A stretch of DNA of 64,000 nucleotides from Paenibacillus sp. XY044 (GTDB taxonomy: Bacteria > Bacillota > Bacilli > Paenibacillales > Paenibacillaceae), in the NCBI RefSeq assembly GCF_002257645.1, contig NZ_NQMO01000001.1, forward strand, positions 1,701,553 to 1,765,552, in the 5' to 3' direction. Positions 53,359-61,096 of this stretch are shown here, piece after piece. The position numbers and the translations under genes were made by a program. The notes beneath the pieces were generated by a model that was not told the origin of the DNA, made no database searches, and saw only the letters and a program-made list of their open reading frames with translations. Every line of letters begins with the position of its first letter. Within the stretch, counting starts at the first letter, position 1.

Positions 53359-53706
53359 TTACTTCTTGTCAGCCAACCAGGATCCGAGTGCCTCAATGTC
53401 CTGCTCAGATAACCGATTCTTAAATGATGGCATTCCGCTTCGTCCTAGGGTGATTCTCTCCATGATCTCTTCCTTGGAGAGCTTGGACCCGATTTCTTTC
53501 AAGCTCGGGCCGACCTTGCCGCTTAAATCAGCAGCATGGCAAGACAAACAATTTTTCTTATATAGCATATCTGCCGTGGTTACATCTGAATCTGTCTCGA
53601 CTGCAGCCGTGTTCGTTTGGTTCTGCCGGCTCGAATTGCCTCCGCATGCGGCCAACATGAAAACGGTGATGATAGAAACAGCAAATAACGACAATCTCAT
53701 TTTCAT
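53359..53706 (-). CDS. Lipoprotein c-type cytochrome
   Basis: 115 residues. Lipobox VFMLAAC, a Gln/Asn/Thr linker, then a class I cytochrome domain: heme site NCLSCHAADLSG and distal methionine in LGRSGMPSFKNRLSE. It resembles the membrane-anchored small cytochromes (cyt c-551/550) that carry electrons to terminal oxidases or reductases in Bacilli. Located 12 bp upstream of SCO1 in the same operon. Confidence 0.93.
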   Translation of the reverse strand: MKMRLSLFAVSIITVFMLAACGGNSSRQNQTNTAAVETDSDVTTADMLYKKNCLSCHAADLSGKVGPSLKEIGSKLSKEEIMERITLGRSGMPSFKNRLSEQDIEALGSWLADKK

Positions 53707-53751
53707 CGTTCTTCCTCCTTTTTCCTAGAATGATCGGCTGGGTGAGAAACA

Positions 53752-54237
53752 TCAATGTTCATGTGTGCTCTGATTCGGATCAGCATTCGCCTGTGCTATC
53801 TCTTTCTCTGAAACGTTACCTACAACCAGCTGCCTGCGCGGCATGTTATGCATACCGCGGGCTGACACGTGTGCGATAACATAATAAATGCCTTCTGACG
53901 GAAACTCTTTTTCAATGCTGTATACACCTTCACCCTGATGCTTACCTTTAAGCGTCTCGTGATTTTTATCGCCCCACTTCCATACCTCGAATTCTACCTC
54001 TTTGGCATCGTTGACTGCGTCCACTCCCTGTGAGACGTTCGCGTTTATCGTAACAGGCTGATTCAGTACGATTTTATCTGGGCTAGTTTTGATGTTTACG
54101 TTAATAATGTCCTGGAATAGGCCTTGTCCGGATTCCTTGTCATATGCTATATCTGAACATGCAGACATTATGAACAGACCGATAGTTACAATCACTACAG
54201 ATACTGCTTTTTGCAACTTACTCTTCACCAATCCCAT
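53752..54237 (-). CDS. FixH/YtkA-like lipoprotein
   Basis: 161 residues. Signal and lipobox (IGLFIMSAC), then one immunoglobulin-like domain with the YtkA pattern (NQPVTINANVSQGVDAV, VEFEVWKWGDKNH, GVYSIEKEFPSEGIYYVIAH). YtkA/FixH proteins accompany copper oxidase maturation. The C-terminal tail has two His (STHEH). Its start overlaps the previous gene's stop by 13 bp. Confidence 0.8.
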   Translation of the reverse strand: MGLVKSKLQKAVSVVIVTIGLFIMSACSDIAYDKESGQGLFQDIINVNIKTSPDKIVLNQPVTINANVSQGVDAVNDAKEVEFEVWKWGDKNHETLKGKHQGEGVYSIEKEFPSEGIYYVIAHVSARGMHNMPRRQLVVGNVSEKEIAQANADPNQSTHEH

Positions 54238-54554
54238 GCCCCTTTCTTTGCTCCGATTTTTTCCAAGAGTATCTGAAATAACGTCTCCTTCATGCCAGCT
54301 AGCGACTCTTCAGTACAAGTCGAGTCCGGCTTGTATTGCAGTTTTTCAGCACGAGAAAGCTTTGATTCCGTTAAATTGTTCGTCACTTTTGCCGAATTAA
54401 AGCAAGGCGGTGTAATGACCCATTGCAACGAATGATCCAAAATCACCCTTGTATTCCCGGGGGGTTGAACGGTCACCCGGATGAAAAGCAAGAATAAAAC
54501 TGTCAGCACGAAAAAAATGCTGATTGCTGAAATGACTTTTACTTGAGCTGACAT
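54225..54554 (-). CDS. Membrane-anchored protein of unknown function
   Basis: 109 residues with one N-terminal membrane helix (ISAISIFFVLTVLFLLFI) and a soluble exterior domain with two Cys (TPPCFNSAK, DSTCTEESL), which could form a disulfide or a metal site. No family recognised. GAAGGTG precedes ATG 54554. It lies between the FecCD-type permease and the YtkA-like gene and overlaps the latter, so it belongs to the copper/respiration operon. Confidence 0.65.
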   Translation of the reverse strand: MSAQVKVISAISIFFVLTVLFLLFIRVTVQPPGNTRVILDHSLQWVITPPCFNSAKVTNNLTESKLSRAEKLQYKPDSTCTEESLAGMKETLFQILLEKIGAKKGAWDW

Positions 54555-54608
54555 GAATCACCTTCCCCCTAAAACAAGAAATCACTTACTTGAAATCGGA
54601 AAGGGGAC

Positions 54609-55601
54609 CTACCTTTTCGATCGCAGTAAATAGAGAAAAAATGGAGCCCCAATAGCCCCCATGATAATGCCAACAGGAAGTTCCACCGGTGAAAAAAGCA
54701 TTCGCGATATCAGATCGGAGGTTTCAAGCACAACGATCCCCAGTAAGGCGCTGCATGGCAATAACCAACGATAATCATTTCCGATCATTAACCTTGCAAG
54801 GTGAGGGATGATCAGACCTACGAAACCTAGAAGTCCAGCGACGCTGACTGCTGCGGCTGCCAACAGTGAGGCCAACGTAAGCAGAAAGACTCTTACCCAT
54901 TCCAGCCTAAGTCCAAGGGAAATGGCGGTGGCTTCTCCGAGGAGCATGATGTTGATCCAGCGTCCGCACAGGCAGGCCGCTATAGCTCCAGGAAGAATAT
55001 ATGGCCATAAAACTTCGACGTGTGGCCAGCTTTTGGCGGACAGACTCCCAACCATAAATGACAAAGCCCCTTCTACTCGATCACTATAAAATGTTAACAA
55101 TGCCGAGATACCCGAATTCAAAAATGCGGACACGGCTACACCGGACAAGATCAACCGCACTGGAACCATACCATTCTTCCAGCCCAGCATATATATGATC
55201 AGGGCAGCAATGACAGCTCCCGCAAAAGCAGCGGGTACTAGCAGGTGGCCGTATTCGGGTAATGCCAATAGGATACCAATGCCGGCAACCCCTGCCCCTG
55301 AAGATATGCCAATCACATGCGGGTCCGCCATTGGATTCTGCAGCACACCTTGAAGAATCGTCCCCGATAAGGCAAGTCCCATTCCAACCAGAGCTGCAAT
55401 CAATACCCGTGGCAGGCGGATATTCCATATAATCGAGTAAGCATCCACATCTTTATGTCCCGTAAGGATGGATATCATATCCATCGGATTGACTTTCACC
55501 GCCCCAATGCTAAGACTGGCTGTTAAAGTCAGTAGAGCCATCATAAGCAGGGTCAGAAGCCATGCGCTTCGCTTCTTCAATAGCTGGTTCGTACTTCGCA
55601 T
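54609..55601 (-). CDS. FecCD-type ABC permease (siderophore/heme/cobalamin)
   Basis: 330 residues, normal for the family, with about nine to ten membrane segments. Motifs include RLPRVLIAALVGMGLALSG, LQGVLQNPMADPHVIGIS and GLIIPHLARLMIGNDYRWLL, all hallmarks of iron-siderophore, heme and B12 permeases. Its ATG overlaps the TAA of the binding-protein gene (TAATG). No matching ATPase gene is in the cluster, so it must borrow one from elsewhere. Placed in a cytochrome/copper operon, heme or iron supply is a plausible role. Confidence 0.92.
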   Translation of the reverse strand: MRSTNQLLKKRSAWLLTLLMMALLTLTASLSIGAVKVNPMDMISILTGHKDVDAYSIIWNIRLPRVLIAALVGMGLALSGTILQGVLQNPMADPHVIGISSGAGVAGIGILLALPEYGHLLVPAAFAGAVIAALIIYMLGWKNGMVPVRLILSGVAVSAFLNSGISALLTFYSDRVEGALSFMVGSLSAKSWPHVEVLWPYILPGAIAACLCGRWINIMLLGEATAISLGLRLEWVRVFLLTLASLLAAAAVSVAGLLGFVGLIIPHLARLMIGNDYRWLLPCSALLGIVVLETSDLISRMLFSPVELPVGIIMGAIGAPFFLYLLRSKR

Positions 55602-56602
55602 TAATTCCCTGCTTCCACTTTAGGGTATACAAGTTTTTTCATGTATTTGAGAGAATCAGCAATTTGGATTCCAGGACTGGTAACAAACATGGAGGGTGGA
55701 AGAATGTGAAGGTCACCGGATTTCACAGCCTTCAGAGACGACCATGCCGGGTTACTCTCAAGCTGCTGTTGTATCATCCGCTGCCCATCCTCGTTCGAGC
55801 CATGAACAACAATGAATAGATAGTCGGGATCCAGTTCGGCCAGCTTTTCCATGCTAAAGGGTACTGAACTAGGCATCTTTCCTGACGGAAGCGATTCAGC
55901 AACATTTTTCATTTTCAACAAACCTGCAATGTCCAGGGCGATGCTCGATTGTCTTTGCAGTGAGATATTGTTCGCCATCAGCGTAATGATTGCGTATTTA
56001 GGCTCATCTGAAGGCAGGGATTGGGTTAATGATTGAAGCTGTGCATCCATGTTATCAACAGCGAGATTGGCATCCTGCTCCTTATCCAAAATTTTTCCCC
56101 ATAGCTGTGCATTTTCCCGAATGTCGGCTATCGATTTGATGGTCAAAATAGCAAAAGGGATTCCGGCGTCGGTAAAAGTGTCTATCAGGTTTTGATGGAA
56201 TAGCGGCTGTCCAATCACCAAATCTGGTTTCAGCTTCATAATTTGCTCCATGTTCACACTGTTTATGGCTCCGACTTGCTGGACATTTTCCGCATTCTCC
56301 GGGATATCGATGCCTGGAGAAGTTGCAATGCCCACGGCTTCTCCGCCTAGTTGATAGAAAAGTTCTGTAATTTCATTGTTAAGGATGACGATTCGCTCCG
56401 GCTTGTTCTCTAATGTAACGCTCCTACCGCTGTTATCTTCAAAAGTAAGAAAGTGTTTATTCGTTTTATTGCTATCGTGTAAATCAGTTGTATCAGTGCC
56501 GCTACTTACTTGCTGCGATGGGGCGGCTGGCGAATTTCCGCACCCCGCCATAATCAGCAGCCCTAGGATCAAAGTCCATGTCAACCCATATTTCCATGCC
56601 AT
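55601..56602 (-). CDS. Metal-chelate ABC transporter substrate-binding lipoprotein
   Basis: 333 residues from ATG 56602 (GAAGAGG upstream; a longer frame from 56626 gives a poor signal peptide). Lipobox LLIMAGC; then the cluster-A/BtuF-FhuD fold: RSVTLENKPERIVILNN, ELFYQLGGEAVGIATSP, KLKPDLVIGQP, and SPGIQIADSLKYMKKL at the end. It captures an iron chelate, heme or cobalamin for the permease encoded next. First gene of a six-gene operon running to SCO1. Confidence 0.92.
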   Translation of the reverse strand: MAWKYGLTWTLILGLLIMAGCGNSPAAPSQQVSSGTDTTDLHDSNKTNKHFLTFEDNSGRSVTLENKPERIVILNNEITELFYQLGGEAVGIATSPGIDIPENAENVQQVGAINSVNMEQIMKLKPDLVIGQPLFHQNLIDTFTDAGIPFAILTIKSIADIRENAQLWGKILDKEQDANLAVDNMDAQLQSLTQSLPSDEPKYAIITLMANNISLQRQSSIALDIAGLLKMKNVAESLPSGKMPSSVPFSMEKLAELDPDYLFIVVHGSNEDGQRMIQQQLESNPAWSSLKAVKSGDLHILPPSMFVTSPGIQIADSLKYMKKLVYPKVEAGN

Positions 56603-56642
56603 ACAAACCAACCTCTTCTCTTGCATTTTTTATTCCATGCTC

Positions 56643-56660
56643 TCATGACAGCTTGTTCAT
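56643..56660 (-). CDS. Five-residue leader ORF, tentative
   Basis: AAAGGAG precedes ATG (56660) for MNKLS and a TGA. It lies 40 bp before the binding-protein start and may be a leader peptide or chance. Confidence 0.2.
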   Translation of the reverse strand: MNKLS

Positions 56661-56685
56661 TGTTCTCGCTCCTTTCTTTAATGGA

Positions 56686-56691
56686 TACTAT
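56686..56691. promoter_or_regulatory. Possible half operator
   Basis: TACTATATGACAGTCG here resembles GGCTATATGACACTCG at the 60650 site. Only one half is conserved. It is 84 bp upstream of the binding-protein start. Confidence 0.25.
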
Positions 56692-56935
56692 ATGACAGTC
56701 GGAGGAGGATCGAACAGACTCGATCGAGCTATAGAATCGAAAAAAAATGAACACCCTGCATCAGAACCGCCTTCGAAAGATGGAGCATAGTCGAGGACAG
56801 AAAAGCATACTTTTACCTTCTTTATACCTGTTTTATCGTAATAATCCCTCAGCGGTCATTTATGTTTGTCTCCCTTGTAAAACTTGATAGCTTTAATTAC
56901 AAAATACAAGAAAAGTTCACAACATTATGAAAGTA

Positions 56936-56953
56936 ATAGCCCTTATGAGTTAT
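56936..56953. promoter_or_regulatory. Inverted-repeat operator upstream of PepSY gene 1
   Basis: ATAGCC, CTTATG, AGTTAT; related to the sites at 49504, 52191 and 60638. Confidence 0.5.
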
Positions 56954-57108
56954 TGGCGTATTGTTCGACCCAGGTATAATTAATATCGTTAAAAAATCCA
57001 GATCCGAATGGACAAGTAAAGAAATATCCGAAAAAGGAGTAGCTTTTAGGAAAAAATTGGCCAAAAGTGGCATAACGCAACATTTTAAAAACGGAGGCTT
57101 GCTTACGA

Positions 57109-58479
57109 ATGAATAAAAATAAGTATAATCGGTTTTGGCGGTGGCACTTTTATGCCGCGTTATTTATTACTCCCTTGCTTATTACATTAACTTTAAGCGG
57201 AATCGGGTATTTGTTTTATCCAAATGTTGAGAATAAAACATACGACCATTTATTTTTCGGGGACGGTGCTCAGACGGAACAGCTCACGATTGACGAAGGA
57301 ATTGAAAAAGCATCGCTGCAATATAAGGATTACTCTGTCTCAAAGGTGATTATTTTAGATGATCCTTACAATGCACGATTGACGATGACAAATGAACAAG
57401 GCGACCAAAAGTATGTTTTTTTAGATAAACATTATCAAATCGTTGGTAGTCAGAATGCAGCTCATACTTTTTCGAATGTCATGAGGAATCTTCATAGTTC
57501 GCTCTTTGTAGGTGGAACCGTCGTTAACTATTTGGTTGAGCTGGCAGCTTGTTGGGCAATTTTCCTATTGGTTTCCGGAATTTATATGACATTCAAGGGA
57601 AATGCATTGAAGAAACAGAATAAATCAACAAACCGGCAAAAAAACTTGAAATGGCATGCATTAGTAGGAACCATCATTACGATTCCAATGGTTATCATTA
57701 TTTTTACCGGCTTGCCTTGGTCCGCATTTATGGGTAACTTTATTTACTCGGCAGCTCAAAAATATCCGGCGATCGGAACTCCCACATTGGCAAAACAAGC
57801 ACCTACATCGGATATGAATGAAATTCCGTGGGCGACCCGTAAAAATGAGGCCCCCACTTCAACCGAGTCTCATGCTGGTCATGCGGGACATGGAAACATG
57901 GCGAATATGAATATGGAAGACATGTCAATGAACAGCAATAGGATCACCCTCCAGCAATTGATGAGCGAGGTCGATAAAAATCATATTTCCAAACCGTACT
58001 CGATCATTTACCCAACGAGCCAGGATGGAGTGTATACAGTATCTAAAGGAAGTAATACGGGAGTAACCGGCTTAGATGTTAGCCCATACGAGGAAATAAC
58101 CTCCTATTTTGACCAATATAACGGTCAGTTCATATCCAAGGTTGGTTTTGAGGATTATGGCATTTTAGCAAAATGGTTTACATGGGGGATCCCGCTGCAT
58201 GAAGGCCATTTGTTTGGCTGGCCCAATAAACTGTTGAATTTGGCGGTTTGCCTTGCTTTCTTGTTTGTTATTTTTTGGGGATATAAAACGTGGCTTGCTC
58301 GTAAAAAAAAGAACTATATTTCTGCTCCTCCATCAGTCAAAATATCGGCCGGGTTTATTGCATTCATGGTGATATTAGGTTTAATAATGCCTCTTTTCGG
58401 AATCTCATTCATTATTGTCGCGATGATTGAAGTCATCATTACCCTTTCTAATAAAACAAAGGAGAGCATTTCAAGCTGA
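57109..58479 (+). CDS. PepSY-associated membrane protein 1 with His/Met-rich loop
   Basis: 456 residues, four membrane segments (RWHFYAALFITPLLITLTLS at the start; others near 145, 200 and two at the C terminus) with two extracytoplasmic PepSY-like regions. The family motif NLHSSLFVGGTVVNYLVELA follows the first PepSY part. A His/Met-rich insertion (ESHAGHAGHGNMANMNMEDM) in the second external loop looks like a copper-binding site and is missing from the neighbour paralogue. CGGAGG precedes ATG 57109. Such proteins are linked to iron or copper uptake and reduction, but their action is not settled. Confidence 0.85.
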   Translation: MNKNKYNRFWRWHFYAALFITPLLITLTLSGIGYLFYPNVENKTYDHLFFGDGAQTEQLTIDEGIEKASLQYKDYSVSKVIILDDPYNARLTMTNEQGDQKYVFLDKHYQIVGSQNAAHTFSNVMRNLHSSLFVGGTVVNYLVELAACWAIFLLVSGIYMTFKGNALKKQNKSTNRQKNLKWHALVGTIITIPMVIIIFTGLPWSAFMGNFIYSAAQKYPAIGTPTLAKQAPTSDMNEIPWATRKNEAPTSTESHAGHAGHGNMANMNMEDMSMNSNRITLQQLMSEVDKNHISKPYSIIYPTSQDGVYTVSKGSNTGVTGLDVSPYEEITSYFDQYNGQFISKVGFEDYGILAKWFTWGIPLHEGHLFGWPNKLLNLAVCLAFLFVIFWGYKTWLARKKKNYISAPPSVKISAGFIAFMVILGLIMPLFGISFIIVAMIEVIITLSNKTKESISS

Positions 58480-58588
58480 TTATTTAACTCTGACCGGAGC
58501 CTGGCGCGGGATGTGGAAGGTTCAAGACCATTTATCCGTTTGCTTGGGCTCATTTATGAACATCTCGGTCTTTTAAGTCTTACCAAGC

Positions 58589-59911
58589 TTATCCGGCAAT
58601 CACTTGATCACGGGTTCGTATGATATACAATAGAGCTTCAAGGATAAGGATAACGATTAAGGAGATCCCGAATAAAGGCATCAGGAAACCCATAACAGCC
58701 ATCATGATTCCAACCCATATCATTTCCTTGCCGGCTCGCTGCTTCGGAGGTGCAGCCCACCTTCCCTTCGGTTTTCGGGACAGCCACATCCGTAATCCCC
58801 AGAAAACCAAGGCCAGCAAAGATAAGACGGTCAACAGGCAGAGAATCTGGTTTGTAATACCGAACAAATGCCCCTCATGCAGTGGGATGCCGTAAGTTAC
58901 CCATTTCGCTAAAACGCCGTAATCATGGAAATCAATTTTGGATATCAGCTCGCCTGTATACTGATTAAAATAGGCTGTAATAACCTGAGAAGGTCTTACG
59001 TCCATGCCTGTTATTCCTGAACTGGATGATTTAGATATCGTGTACACTCCCGTTTCATCCGCGGGTAATTTCATGACATAAGGGCGAGAGATATTCCTTT
59101 TTTGAACAGCCGTCTCCATCTGCTCAATCGTTAATGACGTTCCTTCGACTTTGGTTTCCGGCGGATTTTCACCCTGGGTTCCCCAAGGCAGGTCCTCTAC
59201 ATCTGATTTAGGCGGGTTTACATAAAGCGCCGGGTACCCGAGTGAATAATGCTCTCTCGCGAAATTGCCGATCTCTTTTCCCATCAATGCCGACCAGGGC
59301 AGCCCCGAGAACACAAGCAATAAGATCGGTATCGAAAAAATCATGCCAATCCAAATATGGCGTTTCTTCTGAACTTGCCTCACTTGCGCCGTTCCGTTCT
59401 TCTTTTTTGAGCGAAAAGACATGATCACACCCGTAACTACCAGGAAAACTGCCCAGCAGGCAGCTAGTTCAACAAGATGGTTGACGATGGTTCCTCCGAT
59501 CAGCAGAGAACTGTGGAAATTTCGCGTAATATTTGAAAAATGATTGTTGGCATCTATGCTGCCCACCATATGGTTGGTTTGGTCCAAGTACACATACTTT
59601 TCATTTCCTGTTGCTTCATTCGAGATGGAGAATCTGTGGTTTCGCTCGCTGGCTTCCTCGTAATAACTGATTTTCGTGACTTGATACCCTTCAAAAGCAT
59701 TCTCAATATCGTTAACTGCCTGGTCAGTAGTTATTTTTTCGGTATGACCGCTGTTTCCGAAGTACATATGCTTATACATGGAATCTTCTATGGGCTCTTT
59801 AAATAAATAAGCAATTCCGCTCAGAGATAATGTTATCAGTAATGGCGTGATACAGATTGCCGCATAAAAGTGCCATCTCCAAAATGACAGATGTAAACGT
59901 TGATTTTTCAT
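58589..59911 (-). CDS. PepSY-associated membrane protein 2
   Basis: 440 residues, convergent paralogue of the gene at 57109, with the same layout: RWHFYAAICITPLLITLSLS, NFHSSLLIGGTIVNHLVELA, LVFSGLPWSALMG and GIPLHEGHLFGITNQ. It lacks the His/Met-rich loop. CTGGAGG precedes ATG 59911. It is transcribed after the membrane-protein gene at 59946 (35-bp gap), probably in one operon with the 60638 operator. Confidence 0.85.
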   Translation of the reverse strand: MKNQRLHLSFWRWHFYAAICITPLLITLSLSGIAYLFKEPIEDSMYKHMYFGNSGHTEKITTDQAVNDIENAFEGYQVTKISYYEEASERNHRFSISNEATGNEKYVYLDQTNHMVGSIDANNHFSNITRNFHSSLLIGGTIVNHLVELAACWAVFLVVTGVIMSFRSKKKNGTAQVRQVQKKRHIWIGMIFSIPILLLVFSGLPWSALMGKEIGNFAREHYSLGYPALYVNPPKSDVEDLPWGTQGENPPETKVEGTSLTIEQMETAVQKRNISRPYVMKLPADETGVYTISKSSSSGITGMDVRPSQVITAYFNQYTGELISKIDFHDYGVLAKWVTYGIPLHEGHLFGITNQILCLLTVLSLLALVFWGLRMWLSRKPKGRWAAPPKQRAGKEMIWVGIMMAVMGFLMPLFGISLIVILILEALLYIIRTRDQVIAG

Positions 59912-59945
59912 TAGAATCCTCCAGATAGGGATGAACTGTTTTTAA

Positions 59946-60557
59946 CTACATCGGTGTCAAATGGCTTTCCTCTTTTGACAAGTCGGCAGAGCTTAGTTCT
60001 TTCTTTAAAGACTGGTATAAAAACATGATGATGACAAGAAATAAAGCAGTGGTAAAAAGAACCGTCAGCACTTGTTCCTTATCACCAACCATGACCCCTG
60101 TCATCGCCCCCATCATTCCTCCCATGATGCCGGAGAGCATTCCATCCATGGCTGCAATCCAGCTATGGGAACTCCCGGCGAAAAGGCCAGCAAGGATGCC
60201 TACAACCACAGATATCCACGTCGAATAAAACATAGAATGGGTCCATACGCCGCATACCGTTCCGAATACCAGGCTGGCCATCATGGCTACCACCATGGCT
60301 CCCATCATGGCCGACATTTTGGACAAAACCAATGAGCTTGCTCTTAAGCGAACTACAAGGAATAATGAGACAATCGTCACGGTAATCAGTGAAAGCACGT
60401 ATACTGCCACTATCGTTGTTGAGTAGCTGTTTTTCACCGCTGTTGCAGCGCTATGGTCGTGCTCGGCGGCTATTGCAGAGAGTGGCGTTCCCACTGCACT
60501 AACCAATATTAGAATACAAATAAAAACAGACGTAAGAAAAAAGCCTTTTCTTTGCAT
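59946..60557 (-). CDS. Met/Gly-rich membrane protein of unknown function
   Basis: 203 residues. A signal peptide-like start (SVFICILILVSAVGTPLSAI) and AEHDHSAAT, then about five membrane helices, two of them very rich in Met and Gly (MSAMMGAMVVAMMASLVFG and MLSGIMGGMMGAMTGVMVG). The His and Met content suggests a metal, most likely copper, role by analogy. I recognise no named family. An operator-like motif lies 81-98 bp upstream; the PepSY 2 gene follows. Confidence 0.7.
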   Translation of the reverse strand: MQRKGFFLTSVFICILILVSAVGTPLSAIAAEHDHSAATAVKNSYSTTIVAVYVLSLITVTIVSLFLVVRLRASSLVLSKMSAMMGAMVVAMMASLVFGTVCGVWTHSMFYSTWISVVVGILAGLFAGSSHSWIAAMDGMLSGIMGGMMGAMTGVMVGDKEQVLTVLFTTALFLVIIMFLYQSLKKELSSADLSKEESHLTPM

Positions 60558-60637
60558 AATTTCACCCCTTTTTCAGAAATGTCGTTCCTTCAAATCCCTA
60601 TTCTTAAACATCATATTCTGGATGGTATCCACTCATA

Positions 60638-60655
60638 ATGACTCGAAAGGGCTAT
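60638..60655. promoter_or_regulatory. Inverted-repeat operator upstream of the Met-rich/PepSY 2 operon
   Basis: ATGACT, CGAAAG, GGCTAT; same form as the 52191 site. Confidence 0.55.
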
Positions 60656-60815
60656 ATGACACTCGAATTTAAGGCAAATGGCTTTTTTACTTCAGTTTCT
60701 GCTTCTTGTACTTTCTGACTCCCCTGCTCTTCGACTTCTCTGATCCGTCGATAAAAAGTCGCCCTCTTCATTTCGATCTGTCGTATAGCCTTGGCCGCAG
60801 TTATCATCAGTCGTA
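60652..60815 (-). pseudogene. C-terminal remnant of a serine recombinase (resolvase)
   Basis: The minus strand reads AAKAIRQIEMKRATFYRRIR then EVEEQG, the helix-turn-helix tail of resolvase/invertase proteins. The catalytic domain is absent. The stop codon falls inside the operator at 60638-60655. Confidence 0.6.
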
Positions 60816-60886
60816 TAACTTGGCAGCAGGACTGGCCTCAGGTGCTACCTCTTACCTTCCTACTCGATATTGATAAATCTACGGCT

Positions 60887-60988
60887 AACGATATATGTTC
60901 TTGTCGTCGGGTTTTGACAAGAACATATATCGTTAAAACACAAAAAGCCGCTGTTTCGCGGCTTTTAAGCGTGTATGTTCTTGTCGTC
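60887..60988. repeat. Element B2: 19-bp perfect inverted repeat plus inner hairpin
   Basis: AACGATATATGTTCTTGTC (60887-60905) and GACAAGAACATATATCGTT (60916-60934) are exact complements. Then the hairpin AAAAGCCGC / GCGGCTTTT (60943-60966) and a third copy TATGTTCTTGTC (60974-60985). Confidence 0.75.
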
Positions 60989-60990
60989 TT

Positions 60991-61036
60991 ACAGCTGCCT
61001 TCAATCTTCATCGAGCTATCGTTTCCTTTAACTCCC
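60991..61036 (+). repeat. Right half of an A element fused to B2 (A12)
   Basis: CAGCTGCCTTCAATCTTC followed by TCGAGCTATCG (61011-61021), TTTCC and a damaged right arm TTTAACTCCCG. The left half is replaced by element B2. Confidence 0.6.
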
Positions 61037-61096
61037 GTTTATAAAATTCAATATTCAAATTAACATGCTAAATCTAATCTCTTCGGCCATTCGCAT

